Source: Pseudomonadota bacterium (GTDB lineage Bacteria > Pseudomonadota > Gammaproteobacteria > Steroidobacterales > Steroidobacteraceae). From it: a stretch of 64,000 bases of DNA. The notes beneath the pieces are model-generated. The model ran no database searches. It worked only from the letters and a program-made list of their open reading frames with translations, and was not told the DNA's origin. The position numbers and the translations under genes are program-made. The stretch is taken from the NCBI GenBank assembly GCA_016705325.1, contig JADIYJ010000029.1:62001-126000 (forward strand). The letters run 5' to 3'. Positions 51,698 to 58,687 of the stretch are shown one piece after another; the first letter of the stretch is position 1, and every line of letters begins with the position of its first letter.

Positions 51698-52711
51698 ATG
51701 ACCACGACTCCCCCAGCGCGTCCCGCCTTTGGCACCGTACTCGCCGACCAGATGAGCATCGCCACCTACGCCAACGGTGCTTGGGGTGCCGACAAGTTGG
51801 TGCCGGTCGCACCGATCCCGATGCACCCGTCCGCGCACGTGCTGCACTACGCCAGCACCTGCTTCGAAGGTTTCAAGGCCTACCGTTACGCGGACGGCAG
51901 CATCCACGTCTTCCGCATGGACCGGCACATGGCGCGACTGCGCCAGAGCGCGAAGCTGTTGATGCTGCCGGTGCCGGACGAGGCGCAGCTCGAGCGGATG
52001 ATCCTGCAGGCGATCGATCGCAATCGGACGCAGGTACCGGAGCCGCCAGGCGCGCTGTACATGCGGCCGGTGCTGTTCGGCACGATGCCGAACATCGGTG
52101 CCGCGTCGCAGCCGTCGAACGAAGCGACGCTGATCGTGCTGGCGAGTCCGGTGTGGGATTACTTCGCCGGCGGCATGAAGCCCCTGCGCATCTACGTCGA
52201 GGACCAGAAGCACCGCACCGCGGAGCACCTCGGCATGGTGAAGACGGGCGGCAACTATGCCGCGGCCATGGGCCCGACGCTCGCTGCCAAGGAGAAATAC
52301 AAGATCGACCAGGTGCTGTTCTGTCCGGACGGGTCGGTGCAGGAAACCGGCGCCGCAAACTTCCTGCTGCTCCGCGAAGGTCACATCCTGACGCGCAGCC
52401 TCGACTCGTCCTTCCTGCACGGCGTCACGCGCGATTCGCTGCTGACGATGGCGCGGCAGATGGGATTCAAGGTCGAAGAGCGCGTGTTCGACGTTGCCGA
52501 GATGATGGCGTGGGTCAAGACCGGTGAGGCTGCGCTGTCCGGCACCGCTGCCGTGCTCGCGGGCGTCGGCACGCTGGTGCGCAGCGACGGCAAGGACGTC
52601 CGCGTCGGCTCTGGCGACGTGGGGCCGGTGACGCAGAAACTGCGCGCCGCGCTGGTCGCGATCCAGAACGGCACTGCACCCGACACGTTCGGCTGGACGC
52701 GCAGGGTCTGA
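51698..52711 (+). CDS. ilvE: Branched-chain amino acid aminotransferase
   Basis: 337-aa PLP fold-IV transaminase that interconverts branched-chain amino acids and their keto acids, supplying substrate to the BCKDH complex upstream. Features are HYASTCFEGFKAYRYADGSI, FRMDRHMARLRQSAKLLMLP, YMRPVLFGTMPNIGA, the PLP Lys in GMVKTGGNYAAAMGPTLAAK, CPDGSVQETGAANFLLLREG and GEAALSGTAAVLAGVGTLVR. The pattern is of the eukaryotic-like/BcaT type. It follows bkdB by 42 bp and is probably co-transcribed. Confidence 0.93.
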   Translation: MTTTPPARPAFGTVLADQMSIATYANGAWGADKLVPVAPIPMHPSAHVLHYASTCFEGFKAYRYADGSIHVFRMDRHMARLRQSAKLLMLPVPDEAQLERMILQAIDRNRTQVPEPPGALYMRPVLFGTMPNIGAASQPSNEATLIVLASPVWDYFAGGMKPLRIYVEDQKHRTAEHLGMVKTGGNYAAAMGPTLAAKEKYKIDQVLFCPDGSVQETGAANFLLLREGHILTRSLDSSFLHGVTRDSLLTMARQMGFKVEERVFDVAEMMAWVKTGEAALSGTAAVLAGVGTLVRSDGKDVRVGSGDVGPVTQKLRAALVAIQNGTAPDTFGWTRRV

Positions 52712-52746
52712 GGCCAGTCCCGTGACCGCGAGCGTTCCTGCTCGGC

Positions 52747-53115
52747 ATGAAGGCTCGTGGCCATGGCCGCATCGTGAACGTTGCGTCGACGACCGGGCCC
52801 GTGTCTGCAGTTGCAGGAGACACCGCCTATGCCGCGGCCAAGGCTGGCATGGTCGGCTTCACGCGCGCCATCGCCCTCGAAGCAGCGCCGCACGGCGTGA
52901 TCGTGAATGCGATCGCGCCTGGCTGGATCGCGACCGGCTCGCAGTCTGAACGGGAGGCGGCCGCCGGACTGCGTGCGCCGGTACGACGCTCGGGCTCACC
53001 GGAGGAGATTGCCGCGCTGATCGCGTTTTTAGCGTCCCCGGGCGCGTCGTATATCGTTGGCCAGTTGATCGTCGCCGATGGCGGCAACTCGATCATCGAG
53101 GACCACAACGCCTGA
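52747..53115 (+). pseudogene. SDR oxidoreductase lacking its N-terminal half
   Basis: The 122-aa frame starts inside an SDR, at the strand before the catalytic Ser (GMKARGHGRIVNVASTTGPV), and continues through TAYAAAKAGMVGFTRAIALE, VNAIAPGWIATGSQ and SYIVGQLIVADGG, a normal C-terminus. About 120-130 N-terminal residues, including the TGxxxGxG cofactor site, are absent. The open frame just upstream encodes only PRAFLLG before an in-frame stop at 52723-52725. The ilvE gene ends 35 bp upstream, so the missing part has been deleted or collapsed in assembly. Not expected to be active. Confidence 0.78.
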
Positions 53116-53128
53116 GCGGCGCCCGCGA

Positions 53129-53695
53129 TCAATCCGCCAGCAGTATCGAACCGCCGACCGGTCGACGCGCGAACACTGCGCCACAGACGGCAAACACCGC
53201 ACCGAGTGCGATAGCGAACGGCAGCGTCGAGCTCATGCCTGAGTCGACGAGGCCAAACGATTGCAGCAATCCCAGCGCGACCGACTCGAAGCCAACGACT
53301 ACGCCGCCGACGACGGATCCCAGCGCCGCCGCATTCAGCACCGTTCGCCAGCCGAGCCCGCGACCCAGGTTCCGTCGCATTGACGCATATTCGCGTTCCG
53401 CCGCGGCGAGCGCTGCCGTGCGATTCGGCACCTGCGCAAGTTCGGCGATACGCTCCCGCAGGCAGGCATCGAAGTCCGGCGACAACGCCGGGCGTGGCAA
53501 GGCATCGACGAGTGCTGCATCTAGTTCGCCAAGCGCCAGGGCGTAGGCACGGCAGCGGCTGCATTGCGTGATGTGGTGTTGCACAGCGCCGGCGCGGCCG
53601 GCATCGAGCGAGCCTTCCTGCAGCTCGACGAGATCGTACTCGTGGTTGGGGCAAGGCCCGAGCGAGAGGGCGTAGTCGTGGGGATGCTGGTTCAT
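53129..53695 (-). CDS. Anti-sigma factor with zinc-finger (ZAS-type) motif
   Basis: 188-aa membrane anti-sigma factor. The N-terminal cytosolic part has the His-x3-Cys-x2-Cys motif (AVQHHITQCSRCRAYALALG) of zinc-containing anti-sigmas. Two membrane segments follow near the C-terminus (LNAAALGSVVGGVVVGFESV and ALGAVFAVCGAVFA). Its ATG at 53695 overlaps the sigma factor's stop by four bases, so the pair is co-translated and the anti-sigma very likely binds that ECF factor. Confidence 0.82.
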   Translation of the reverse strand: MNQHPHDYALSLGPCPNHEYDLVELQEGSLDAGRAGAVQHHITQCSRCRAYALALGELDAALVDALPRPALSPDFDACLRERIAELAQVPNRTAALAAAEREYASMRRNLGRGLGWRTVLNAAALGSVVGGVVVGFESVALGLLQSFGLVDSGMSSTLPFAIALGAVFAVCGAVFARRPVGGSILLAD

Positions 53696-54240
53696 GCGGC
53701 CTGGACCTCCTCGGGCCGGGCAAGTTCCATCAGGCGCTTGCGGGCCCGAAACAGAAGATTCTTGACCGTCCCCAGCGGCATGCCGAGCGCCTCGGCGACG
53801 GCATCGTAGGAACGATCTTCGAGATAAAAGAGACGAACTGCCTGCTGCTGGTTGCCGGGCAGCATTTCCAGCAGCCGCAGCAGGTTGTCGCGTTCCGGAT
53901 CGCCGGCAGGTCCGGTGGCGATGCTGGCAGCGGCGTGCTGGGCTTCCAGTGAGTCCGGGTCGTCGAATGAGACGGTCGGTCGGCGCTTGCGCAGCTCCAT
54001 CAGGCAGGTGTTCCGGGTGATGGCGTAGATCCACGTGCCGAGGGCTGCCCGGCCGTCGAAACCCGACAGGGCTTTCCAGACGCGAACCAATGTCTCCTGG
54101 GCAGCGTCCTCGGCCGCGGCGCGGTCCTTGAGGATCGAAAAGGCGAGCCGAAACACGCGGTTACGGAATTCCGGCACGATCAGGTCGAAGGCGCGGGCAT
54201 GCCTGCCCGCCGCCAGATGACCTTCGATTGCCGCGTCCAT
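53692..54240 (-). CDS. ECF-type RNA polymerase sigma factor
   Basis: 182-aa ECF sigma factor. Region 2: FDLIVPEFRNRVFRLAFSIL, RAAAEDAAQETLVRVWKALS, ALGTWIYAITRNTCLMELRK. Region 4: LLRLLEMLPGNQQQAVRLFY with a helix-turn-helix (YDAVAEALGMPLGTVKNLLF). The ATG at 54240 sits only 5 bp from the -10 element of a putative ECF promoter (54246-54276), so its own mRNA may be leaderless. A matching promoter drives the divergent membrane-protein gene, suggesting that this factor recognises both and is autoregulated. Confidence 0.88.
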   Translation of the reverse strand: MDAAIEGHLAAGRHARAFDLIVPEFRNRVFRLAFSILKDRAAAEDAAQETLVRVWKALSGFDGRAALGTWIYAITRNTCLMELRKRRPTVSFDDPDSLEAQHAAASIATGPAGDPERDNLLRLLEMLPGNQQQAVRLFYLEDRSYDAVAEALGMPLGTVKNLLFRARKRLMELARPEEVQAA

Positions 54241-54245
54241 GGGCC

Positions 54246-54276
54246 TTTATATGCCTCCGGGAGCCAGAAGGTTGCA
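54246..54276 (-). promoter_or_regulatory. Putative ECF promoter driving the sigma/anti-sigma genes
   Basis: On the minus strand, TGCAACC (54276-54270) is followed after exactly 15 bp by GCATATAAA (54254-54246). The same two boxes with the same spacing occur on the plus strand at 54288-54318. A transcript starting 6-7 bp after the -10 would begin at the ATG of the sigma gene, that is, without a leader. Confidence 0.7.
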
Positions 54277-54287
54277 AGACGGGCCGA

Positions 54288-54318
54288 TGCAACCTTTCCC
54301 GTGGCTGACGCATACAAA
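54288..54318 (+). promoter_or_regulatory. Putative ECF promoter driving the divergent membrane-protein gene
   Basis: TGCAACC (54288-54294), a 15-bp spacer and GCATACAAA (54310-54318) mirror the promoter of the divergent sigma gene, differing by one base in the -10 and carrying a different spacer sequence. An AGGAGG ribosome binding site (54331-54336) and the ATG at 54344 follow at normal distances. Confidence 0.72.
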
Positions 54319-54343
54319 CGTCAACAGCCCAGGAGGCCCGTCC

Positions 54344-54772
54344 ATGAATGAAGAAGTCGTCGCCGTATTCATCCCGATCGTCGCGATCGTCATGTCACTC
54401 GGTATTCCCATCATTTACCAGATCCTCGACTACCGCCGCCGCCGCGACGTCGTCGAGGCGCACCATAAGGAACGCATGGCCGCCATCGAGCGCGGCATGG
54501 AACTGCCGGCGTTGCCGGAAGCTTTCTACAGTCCGCTGGACGGCAACAAGCGTCCCCGCCATCTGCTGACCGGCATGGTCTGGCTGTTCATCGGCATCGC
54601 CCTGTTCCTGGCGCTCGGCGCCGTGGCAGGCGACGAGGTGCGGTTCTTCGGCCTGATTCCGGCCGGGGTGGGCCTCGCGTACCTGATCTACTACTTCATC
54701 GAAGGCAAGCACGAAGTCGCGGCTTTCCGGGCCAAGGAAGTGGCCCGGGACGCGGCCGCAGCCAAGGCCTGA
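54344..54772 (+). CDS. Small membrane protein, DUF6249-like
   Basis: 142-aa protein with an N-terminal membrane helix (VVAVFIPIVAIVMSLGIPII), a charged cytosolic stretch (RRRRDVVEAHHKERMAAIER) and two further helices (GMVWLFIGIALFLALGAVAG; FFGLIPAGVGLAYLIYYFIE), ending in an Ala/Lys-rich tail. It resembles small ECF-linked membrane proteins annotated DUF6249. The ECF-type promoter upstream, matching that of the divergent sigma gene, makes it a likely regulon member. Function unknown. Confidence 0.8.
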   Translation: MNEEVVAVFIPIVAIVMSLGIPIIYQILDYRRRRDVVEAHHKERMAAIERGMELPALPEAFYSPLDGNKRPRHLLTGMVWLFIGIALFLALGAVAGDEVRFFGLIPAGVGLAYLIYYFIEGKHEVAAFRAKEVARDAAAAKA

Positions 54773-54787
54773 GCGGCAGGACGCCGT

Positions 54788-54815
54788 GGCGCGGCCCGTC
54801 GCGACGGGCCGCGCC
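54788..54815 (+). terminator. Strong GC hairpin after the DUF6249-like gene
   Basis: GGCGCGGCCCGTC (54788-54800) and GACGGGCCGCGCC (54803-54815) form a perfect 13-bp stem 15 bp beyond the stop codon, followed by a weak T-rich stretch (TTCGCTTGAT). Probable intrinsic terminator. Confidence 0.75.
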
Positions 54816-54904
54816 TTCGCTTGATATGACGTGATCGGCTGCCTGCGGCACCCGCTGAAATGCGAAAATGCCGCAGTCATCCACGTCATCCGGGAAACAC
54901 CCAC

Positions 54905-56080
54905 GTGCGATCCTTCATTGCTTCGCTCCGAGCGGTCCGCGCTCATCGCATTTCCCCCGCCTTGCTGGCCCCGGCGCTGCTGTTGTGCGTCGGATGCGCG
55001 CAGGCGTTGGACGGCCCCAGTGTCGTTGCTACCCAGAAAGCCAGGGTGGAGTTGACGATCGTCACGAGCGACCTCGAGCACCCCTGGGGTATCGCATTCC
55101 TGCCGGATGGCCGCGCGCTCGTCACCGAGCGACCAGGCCGGCTGCGTATCGTCGATCGCAGCGGCAAGGTGAGTGAGCCGCTCGCCGGCGTTCCCAGCGT
55201 CGATGCGGTCGGGCAGGGCGGCCTGCTCGACGTCGCACTCGATCCGGAATTCGCGCGCAACCAGCGTATTTACCTGTCGTTCGCGGAACGACGCGGCGAC
55301 GGCATCAACGGCACGAGCGTCGCGCGCGCGAAGCTTGGAACCAGGGGACTCGAGGACGTGACCGTCATCTTCCGGCAGCAGCCGGCGATGAAAGGTGGTC
55401 ATCACTTCGGCTCGCGCCTGGTGTTTGGTCGTGACGGCAACCTGTTCGTGACGCTGGGCGATCGCAACATCGGTCGCGAGCGGGTGCAGTCGCTCGACAA
55501 CCACATCGGCAAAGTCGTGCGCATCGATCGCGACGGCAAGGCACCGGCGGACAACCCGTACCTGAAGCAGGCGGGCGCGTTGCCGGAGATCTGGTCGGTC
55601 GGTCATCGCAACATCCAGGGCGCTGCGCTCGATCCGGCGACCGGAGAACTCTGGACGAACGAACACGGGCCGAAGGGTGGCGACGAACTGAACCGCACGC
55701 TCGGCGGCCGCAACTACGGCTGGCCGCTCGTGACCTATGGCACCGAATATTCGGGCAAGTCGATCAGCGACAAGACCGCGGCGCCGGGACTTGAATCGCC
55801 CGTGCACTACTGGGTGCCGTCGATCGCGACCAGCGGACTCGCGTTCTATACGGGGGCGGCGATCCCGGCGTGGCAAGGTAACGTGTTCGTGGGCGGCCTG
55901 AAGTCGGGAGAGCTCTCACGGCTCGAAATGCGCGATGGCAAGGTCGTGAGCGAGGAGCGGCTGTTCGGCGAGGCGCTCAAGAAGCGCATTCGCACGGTCG
56001 TGAATGGACCCGATGGTGCGTTGTACCTGCTCACCGACGAGAGCCAGGGACAGTTGATCCGGGTGACGGCGGCAAACTGA
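54905..56080 (+). CDS. PQQ-dependent sugar dehydrogenase (soluble aldose dehydrogenase/YliI-like)
   Basis: 391-aa exported six-bladed propeller quinoprotein. After a signal peptide (ISPALLAPALLLCVGCAQAL, with a Cys that could be a non-canonical lipidation site) come LEHPWGIAFLPDGRALVTER, VDAVGQGGLLDVALDPEFAR, the PQQ-pocket region KGGHHFGSRLVFGRDGNLFV, GHRNIQGAALDPATGELWTN, EHGPKGGDELNRTLGGRNYG and GLAFYTGAAIPAWQGNVFVG. It would oxidise aldose sugars in the periplasm; PQQ synthesis genes are not in the window. The GTG at 54905 gives the signal peptide; an ATG at 54860 would add 15 unrelated residues. Confidence 0.88.
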   Translation: MRSFIASLRAVRAHRISPALLAPALLLCVGCAQALDGPSVVATQKARVELTIVTSDLEHPWGIAFLPDGRALVTERPGRLRIVDRSGKVSEPLAGVPSVDAVGQGGLLDVALDPEFARNQRIYLSFAERRGDGINGTSVARAKLGTRGLEDVTVIFRQQPAMKGGHHFGSRLVFGRDGNLFVTLGDRNIGRERVQSLDNHIGKVVRIDRDGKAPADNPYLKQAGALPEIWSVGHRNIQGAALDPATGELWTNEHGPKGGDELNRTLGGRNYGWPLVTYGTEYSGKSISDKTAAPGLESPVHYWVPSIATSGLAFYTGAAIPAWQGNVFVGGLKSGELSRLEMRDGKVVSEERLFGEALKKRIRTVVNGPDGALYLLTDESQGQLIRVTAAN

Positions 56081-56148
56081 TTGCGTCTGCGTCCTCGCAA
56101 AGCCTTCCCTGCGCGAGGTCATCGCGTTCTGTAGAATCCGCGGCTTGG

Positions 56149-56460
56149 GGGCCTGTAGCACAGCGGTTAGTGCAGGGGACTCATCGAAAGGTGCCTCCGC
56201 GGAGTAATCCACGGAGTGGACGGGATGAATTCAGGGAAACCTAATGGCGGCGGCGTCGATGGCAACCCTGAGCCAAGCCGGCGGTACACCGCCGGAAGGT
56301 GCAGAGACTACCTGAGGGCTGCAGTGCCCTTAATGACAGGTTCAGCGTCCCGCACCCGACCGGCACGAGGCCGAGGGTGAAGAGATAGTCCACGCCCGAA
56401 GGAAACTTCGGGGCAGCGTGAATCCCTTGGTCCTGGGTTCGAATCCCAGCGGGCCCACCA
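56149..56460 (+). tRNA. tRNA with anticodon CAU (probably tRNA-Ile2), interrupted by a group I intron
   Basis: Exon 1 (56149-56184) and exon 2 (56421-56460) make a 76-nt tRNA with encoded CCA. The acceptor stem is GGGCCTG with CGGGCCC, the D-stem GCAC with GTGC, and the anticodon stem GGGGA with TCCCT around loop CTCATAA. The variable loop is TGGTC, and the T-arm is CTGGG-TTCGAAT-CCCAG. The anticodon CAT is 56182-56184, directly before the intron. The variable loop and anticodon arm resemble the minor isoleucine tRNA (E. coli ileX: GACTCATAATCGCTTGGTC) more than elongator tRNA-Met, so C34 is probably converted to lysidine by TilS. A -10-like TAGAAT lies at 56132-56137. Without splicing this tRNA cannot be used. 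Confidence 0.9.
56185..56420 (+). ncRNA. Group I self-splicing intron in the tRNA anticodon loop
   Basis: The 236-nt insert shows the conserved group I elements in order: P-like AATTCAGGGAAA (56228-56239), Q-like GGCAACCCTGAGCCAAG (56261-56277), R GTGCAGAGACTA (56299-56310) and S AAGAGATAGTCC (56380-56391). P1 can form between exon CAT (56182-56184) and intron GTG (56191-56193), with the U-G wobble at the splice site and a C-GAAA-G tetraloop closing it. The intron ends in G (56420), as the omega-G must. No endonuclease reading frame is present. Position and core closely resemble the small Azoarcus tRNA-Ile(CAU) intron (205 nt). Confidence 0.9.
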
Positions 56461-56474
56461 ATTTTGCCTGCGAG

Positions 56475-58073
56475 TTACCGGTCTGCCGCCCAGATGCTGT
56501 CGTGTGGGGCGCCGAGGACACGCCGCCGTGTTCGCCGCGCGAGGTAGGCGAACAGCAGCGCACCTGCGAGAGCGACCCCGTCCACGACCAGCGTCGTACC
56601 CCCCCAGTTCCACCCGCCGAGTCCGGGCACCAGTGCCGCAACCAGACTCGAGATGGCGATCAGCGCTGTCGCAAGCGCAGCAGCCCAAAGCAGCTCGAAT
56701 GATGCGCGCGCCGGACCTCGCAGGATTGCCCAGGTGACCGCCGCCAGAAACACGGCGTAGTAGATGCCTTCGTGCCAGGTCGTGACGTCGTGGACCCGGC
56801 CCGGCAGCCACTTGGTCGCTGCGAGGCTCGCCGAGATTCCCGCCACGCAACCCAGCGCGACACCGACCGTGAGGCTGCCGAGTGCACGGGCCGAACGAGT
56901 CTGCGCAGGCAACGGCGAATCGCGCTTTGCGAACTTGCGCCTGCTTTCGATCCACAAGAGGTTGCCGGTATAGAAGACGAGGGCGCCCGTGAGGCCGAGC
57001 ATGAAGTACGCCCAGCGGATGGGATTGCCGCCGTAGTTGCCGAAGTGCAGTGCAAAGAAATTCGACACGATGGCGGCATAGACAGGCTGGTGGCCGGGCA
57101 GGTAGTCGGTCTGCAGCAGTCGTCCGTCGTACGGATCCACCGCCGCGATGCCGAAGGTCGGGCCACGCAGCGCATAGCGTGGATCCGCGCCGAGCACGCG
57201 TGCGCTCACGCGACCCCCGGCATCCGTCGAGTACTCGAGACGCGTCGGTGCGAAGCCGGGTGCCTGGGCGACGACACGATCGACCAGTTCATCCGGGGTG
57301 AGCAGGGCGGCGGCGGGATCACTCTCGGGATGGGGTGGCCGCCCTTGCGCCCACTGCTGTTGCAGGTCACCTTCGTACACCACGGCATCCTGCGTGGCGT
57401 AGAAGCCGTCGTGGAAGGCGAAGACCACGACGCTGAGGGCCATGACCAGGTGAAAAGGCAGGCTCACGACACCGAGCGCATTGTGCACGTCGAGCCACAG
57501 GCGTTTCACGCTGTCGCCGAGCCGCAGCGCGAACAGGTCACGCAGCACGGTCGGCAGGATCGTGACGAATCCAGAAAACAGCGCGACACCGTACAGCAGT
57601 GCAATGCCACCGGTGACAACCATTGCTGCCTCGTGTGGCAGCGGCAGGCCGACCTGCTGGTGCAGGCGATCGATGAGCCCTGTCACCGGTGCCGCCTCCA
57701 GTCGCGCCGACACCCATTGGCCGTCAGGTGCGAGGGCGGCCCCGAACTCGACGATCGGTCCATCGTCGTCGCGGGATCGCCGTGCCTCCTTGAGCCAACT
57801 CACGCGTGCGGGAGTCTCGGGGCCCGTCGCAACGTTCACGTAGTAAGCACTGGCAATCTCTGGTCGCGCCGCGAGCGTCGCATCGAGCAGGGCCTGAGTT
57901 GCACTCAGTGGCGGCGGTGACGGCAGCGCGGAAGGCGGCGTTGCCCAGCGTTGCAGGGGGATCTCGAACATCGTGAGCGCGCCGGCATAGAACGCGATGA
58001 ACAGCGCGAGTCCGCACGCGACCCCGATCCAGGAGTGAATGTGCCGGTACATCCGCACAATGTCGGTACGCAT
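56475..58073 (-). CDS. PepSY-associated transmembrane protein (siderophore/iron reductase-like)
   Basis: 532-aa inner-membrane protein of the PepSY_TM family. An N-terminal helix with conserved His (MYRHIHSWIGVACGLALFIA), a periplasmic PepSY-like region, ALRLGDSVKRLWLDVHNALG and VVSLPFHLVMALSVVVFAFH, a second periplasmic domain, FALHFGNYGGNPIRWAYFML, GALVFYTGNLLWIESRRKFA, and four C-terminal helices. The paired His in membrane helices suggests haem and electron transfer to a periplasmic ferric siderophore, as for related iron reductases. It lies in the same strand run as two small membrane proteins and a TonB receptor. ATG at 58073 chosen; an upstream extension to 58112 is possible. Confidence 0.83.
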   Translation of the reverse strand: MRTDIVRMYRHIHSWIGVACGLALFIAFYAGALTMFEIPLQRWATPPSALPSPPPLSATQALLDATLAARPEIASAYYVNVATGPETPARVSWLKEARRSRDDDGPIVEFGAALAPDGQWVSARLEAAPVTGLIDRLHQQVGLPLPHEAAMVVTGGIALLYGVALFSGFVTILPTVLRDLFALRLGDSVKRLWLDVHNALGVVSLPFHLVMALSVVVFAFHDGFYATQDAVVYEGDLQQQWAQGRPPHPESDPAAALLTPDELVDRVVAQAPGFAPTRLEYSTDAGGRVSARVLGADPRYALRGPTFGIAAVDPYDGRLLQTDYLPGHQPVYAAIVSNFFALHFGNYGGNPIRWAYFMLGLTGALVFYTGNLLWIESRRKFAKRDSPLPAQTRSARALGSLTVGVALGCVAGISASLAATKWLPGRVHDVTTWHEGIYYAVFLAAVTWAILRGPARASFELLWAAALATALIAISSLVAALVPGLGGWNWGGTTLVVDGVALAGALLFAYLARRTRRRVLGAPHDSIWAADR

Positions 58074-58083
58074 CGATGATCGC

Positions 58084-58383
58084 TCAGGCAAGCAGCCAGC
58101 GACCGGCGGCAAGGAGTCCGAACGCGGCCAGGTTGGCCAGTCCGAGCCCGTACCAGGCGCTGCGACTGCTTGGAAACAGAAAACACAGGCTGAGCGTTGC
58201 GACCCAGACCGGGGAGATCAGCCACATGTTGAATTGGGTCTTGCCGGTGCCGGCGAGCAGCCCGCCCGGGCCGAACCATGCAAACAGGCCGCTGACGGCA
58301 ACGGCGAGGCCGAACCCGAGGGCCAGACCCGCCGAGGCCTTGCCGAACCAGTTGCGGCTGCTGAGCCTGGTCCGTGCGTTCAT
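58084..58383 (-). CDS. Small membrane protein, DUF3649-like
   Basis: 99-aa protein with three hydrophobic segments (GLALGFGLAVAVSGLFAWFG; LISPVWVATLSLCFLFPSS; GLGLANLAAFGLLAAGRWLL). Small proteins of this type (DUF3649) accompany PepSY and DUF3325 genes in TonB-receptor/iron-uptake loci. The ATG at 58383 overlaps the preceding gene's stop by four bases. The stop is 10 bp before the PepSY-protein start. Function unknown. Confidence 0.72.
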   Translation of the reverse strand: MNARTRLSSRNWFGKASAGLALGFGLAVAVSGLFAWFGPGGLLAGTGKTQFNMWLISPVWVATLSLCFLFPSSRSAWYGLGLANLAAFGLLAAGRWLLA

Positions 58384-58664
58384 TGCTGCGGATCTCCGGG
58401 ATTGCGCCTGGCCATCACGAACGGCAGCGCGGTGAGCACGATCATGACCACGAGGAGCAAGGCATAGACGGACTCTGCGGGGCCGAGCACGTGGTGGAAG
58501 ATTGCTGCCGACGTCGTGGCGAGTAGCCCGGCCGCGACGATTGATCCGGGCCAACCGAACAGCATCAGCCGCCTGCGCTGCAGGGGTGCGGCAAGGTACA
58601 TCGCCGCGGCCGCAGCGCCGGCGGCGAGCGTGCCGAGCACAGACATCACTGCAGGGCAGTCCAC
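58380..58664 (-). CDS. Small membrane protein, DUF3325-like
   Basis: 94-aa protein with three predicted helices (MSVLGTLAAGAAAAAMYLAA; LMLFGWPGSIVAAGLLATTS; ALLLVVMIVLTALPFVMA). Fits the DUF3325 pattern of iron-uptake loci. It is 23 bp downstream of the TonB-receptor stop and overlaps the DUF3649-like gene, so receptor, DUF3325, DUF3649 and PepSY protein form one minus-strand operon. The start could be the ATG at 58664 or the internal ATG six codons later. Confidence 0.7.
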   Translation of the reverse strand: MDCPAVMSVLGTLAAGAAAAAMYLAAPLQRRRLMLFGWPGSIVAAGLLATTSAAIFHHVLGPAESVYALLLVVMIVLTALPFVMARRNPGDPQQ

Positions 58665-58687
58665 GTTATGTCCTGTTTCCAGCCGAA

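Noticed and set aside
56149..56460. Possible tmRNA or degenerate tRNA pseudogene
   Set aside because: Both tRNA halves pair perfectly and the insert has a group I intron core at the anticodon loop; no tag-peptide frame is present.
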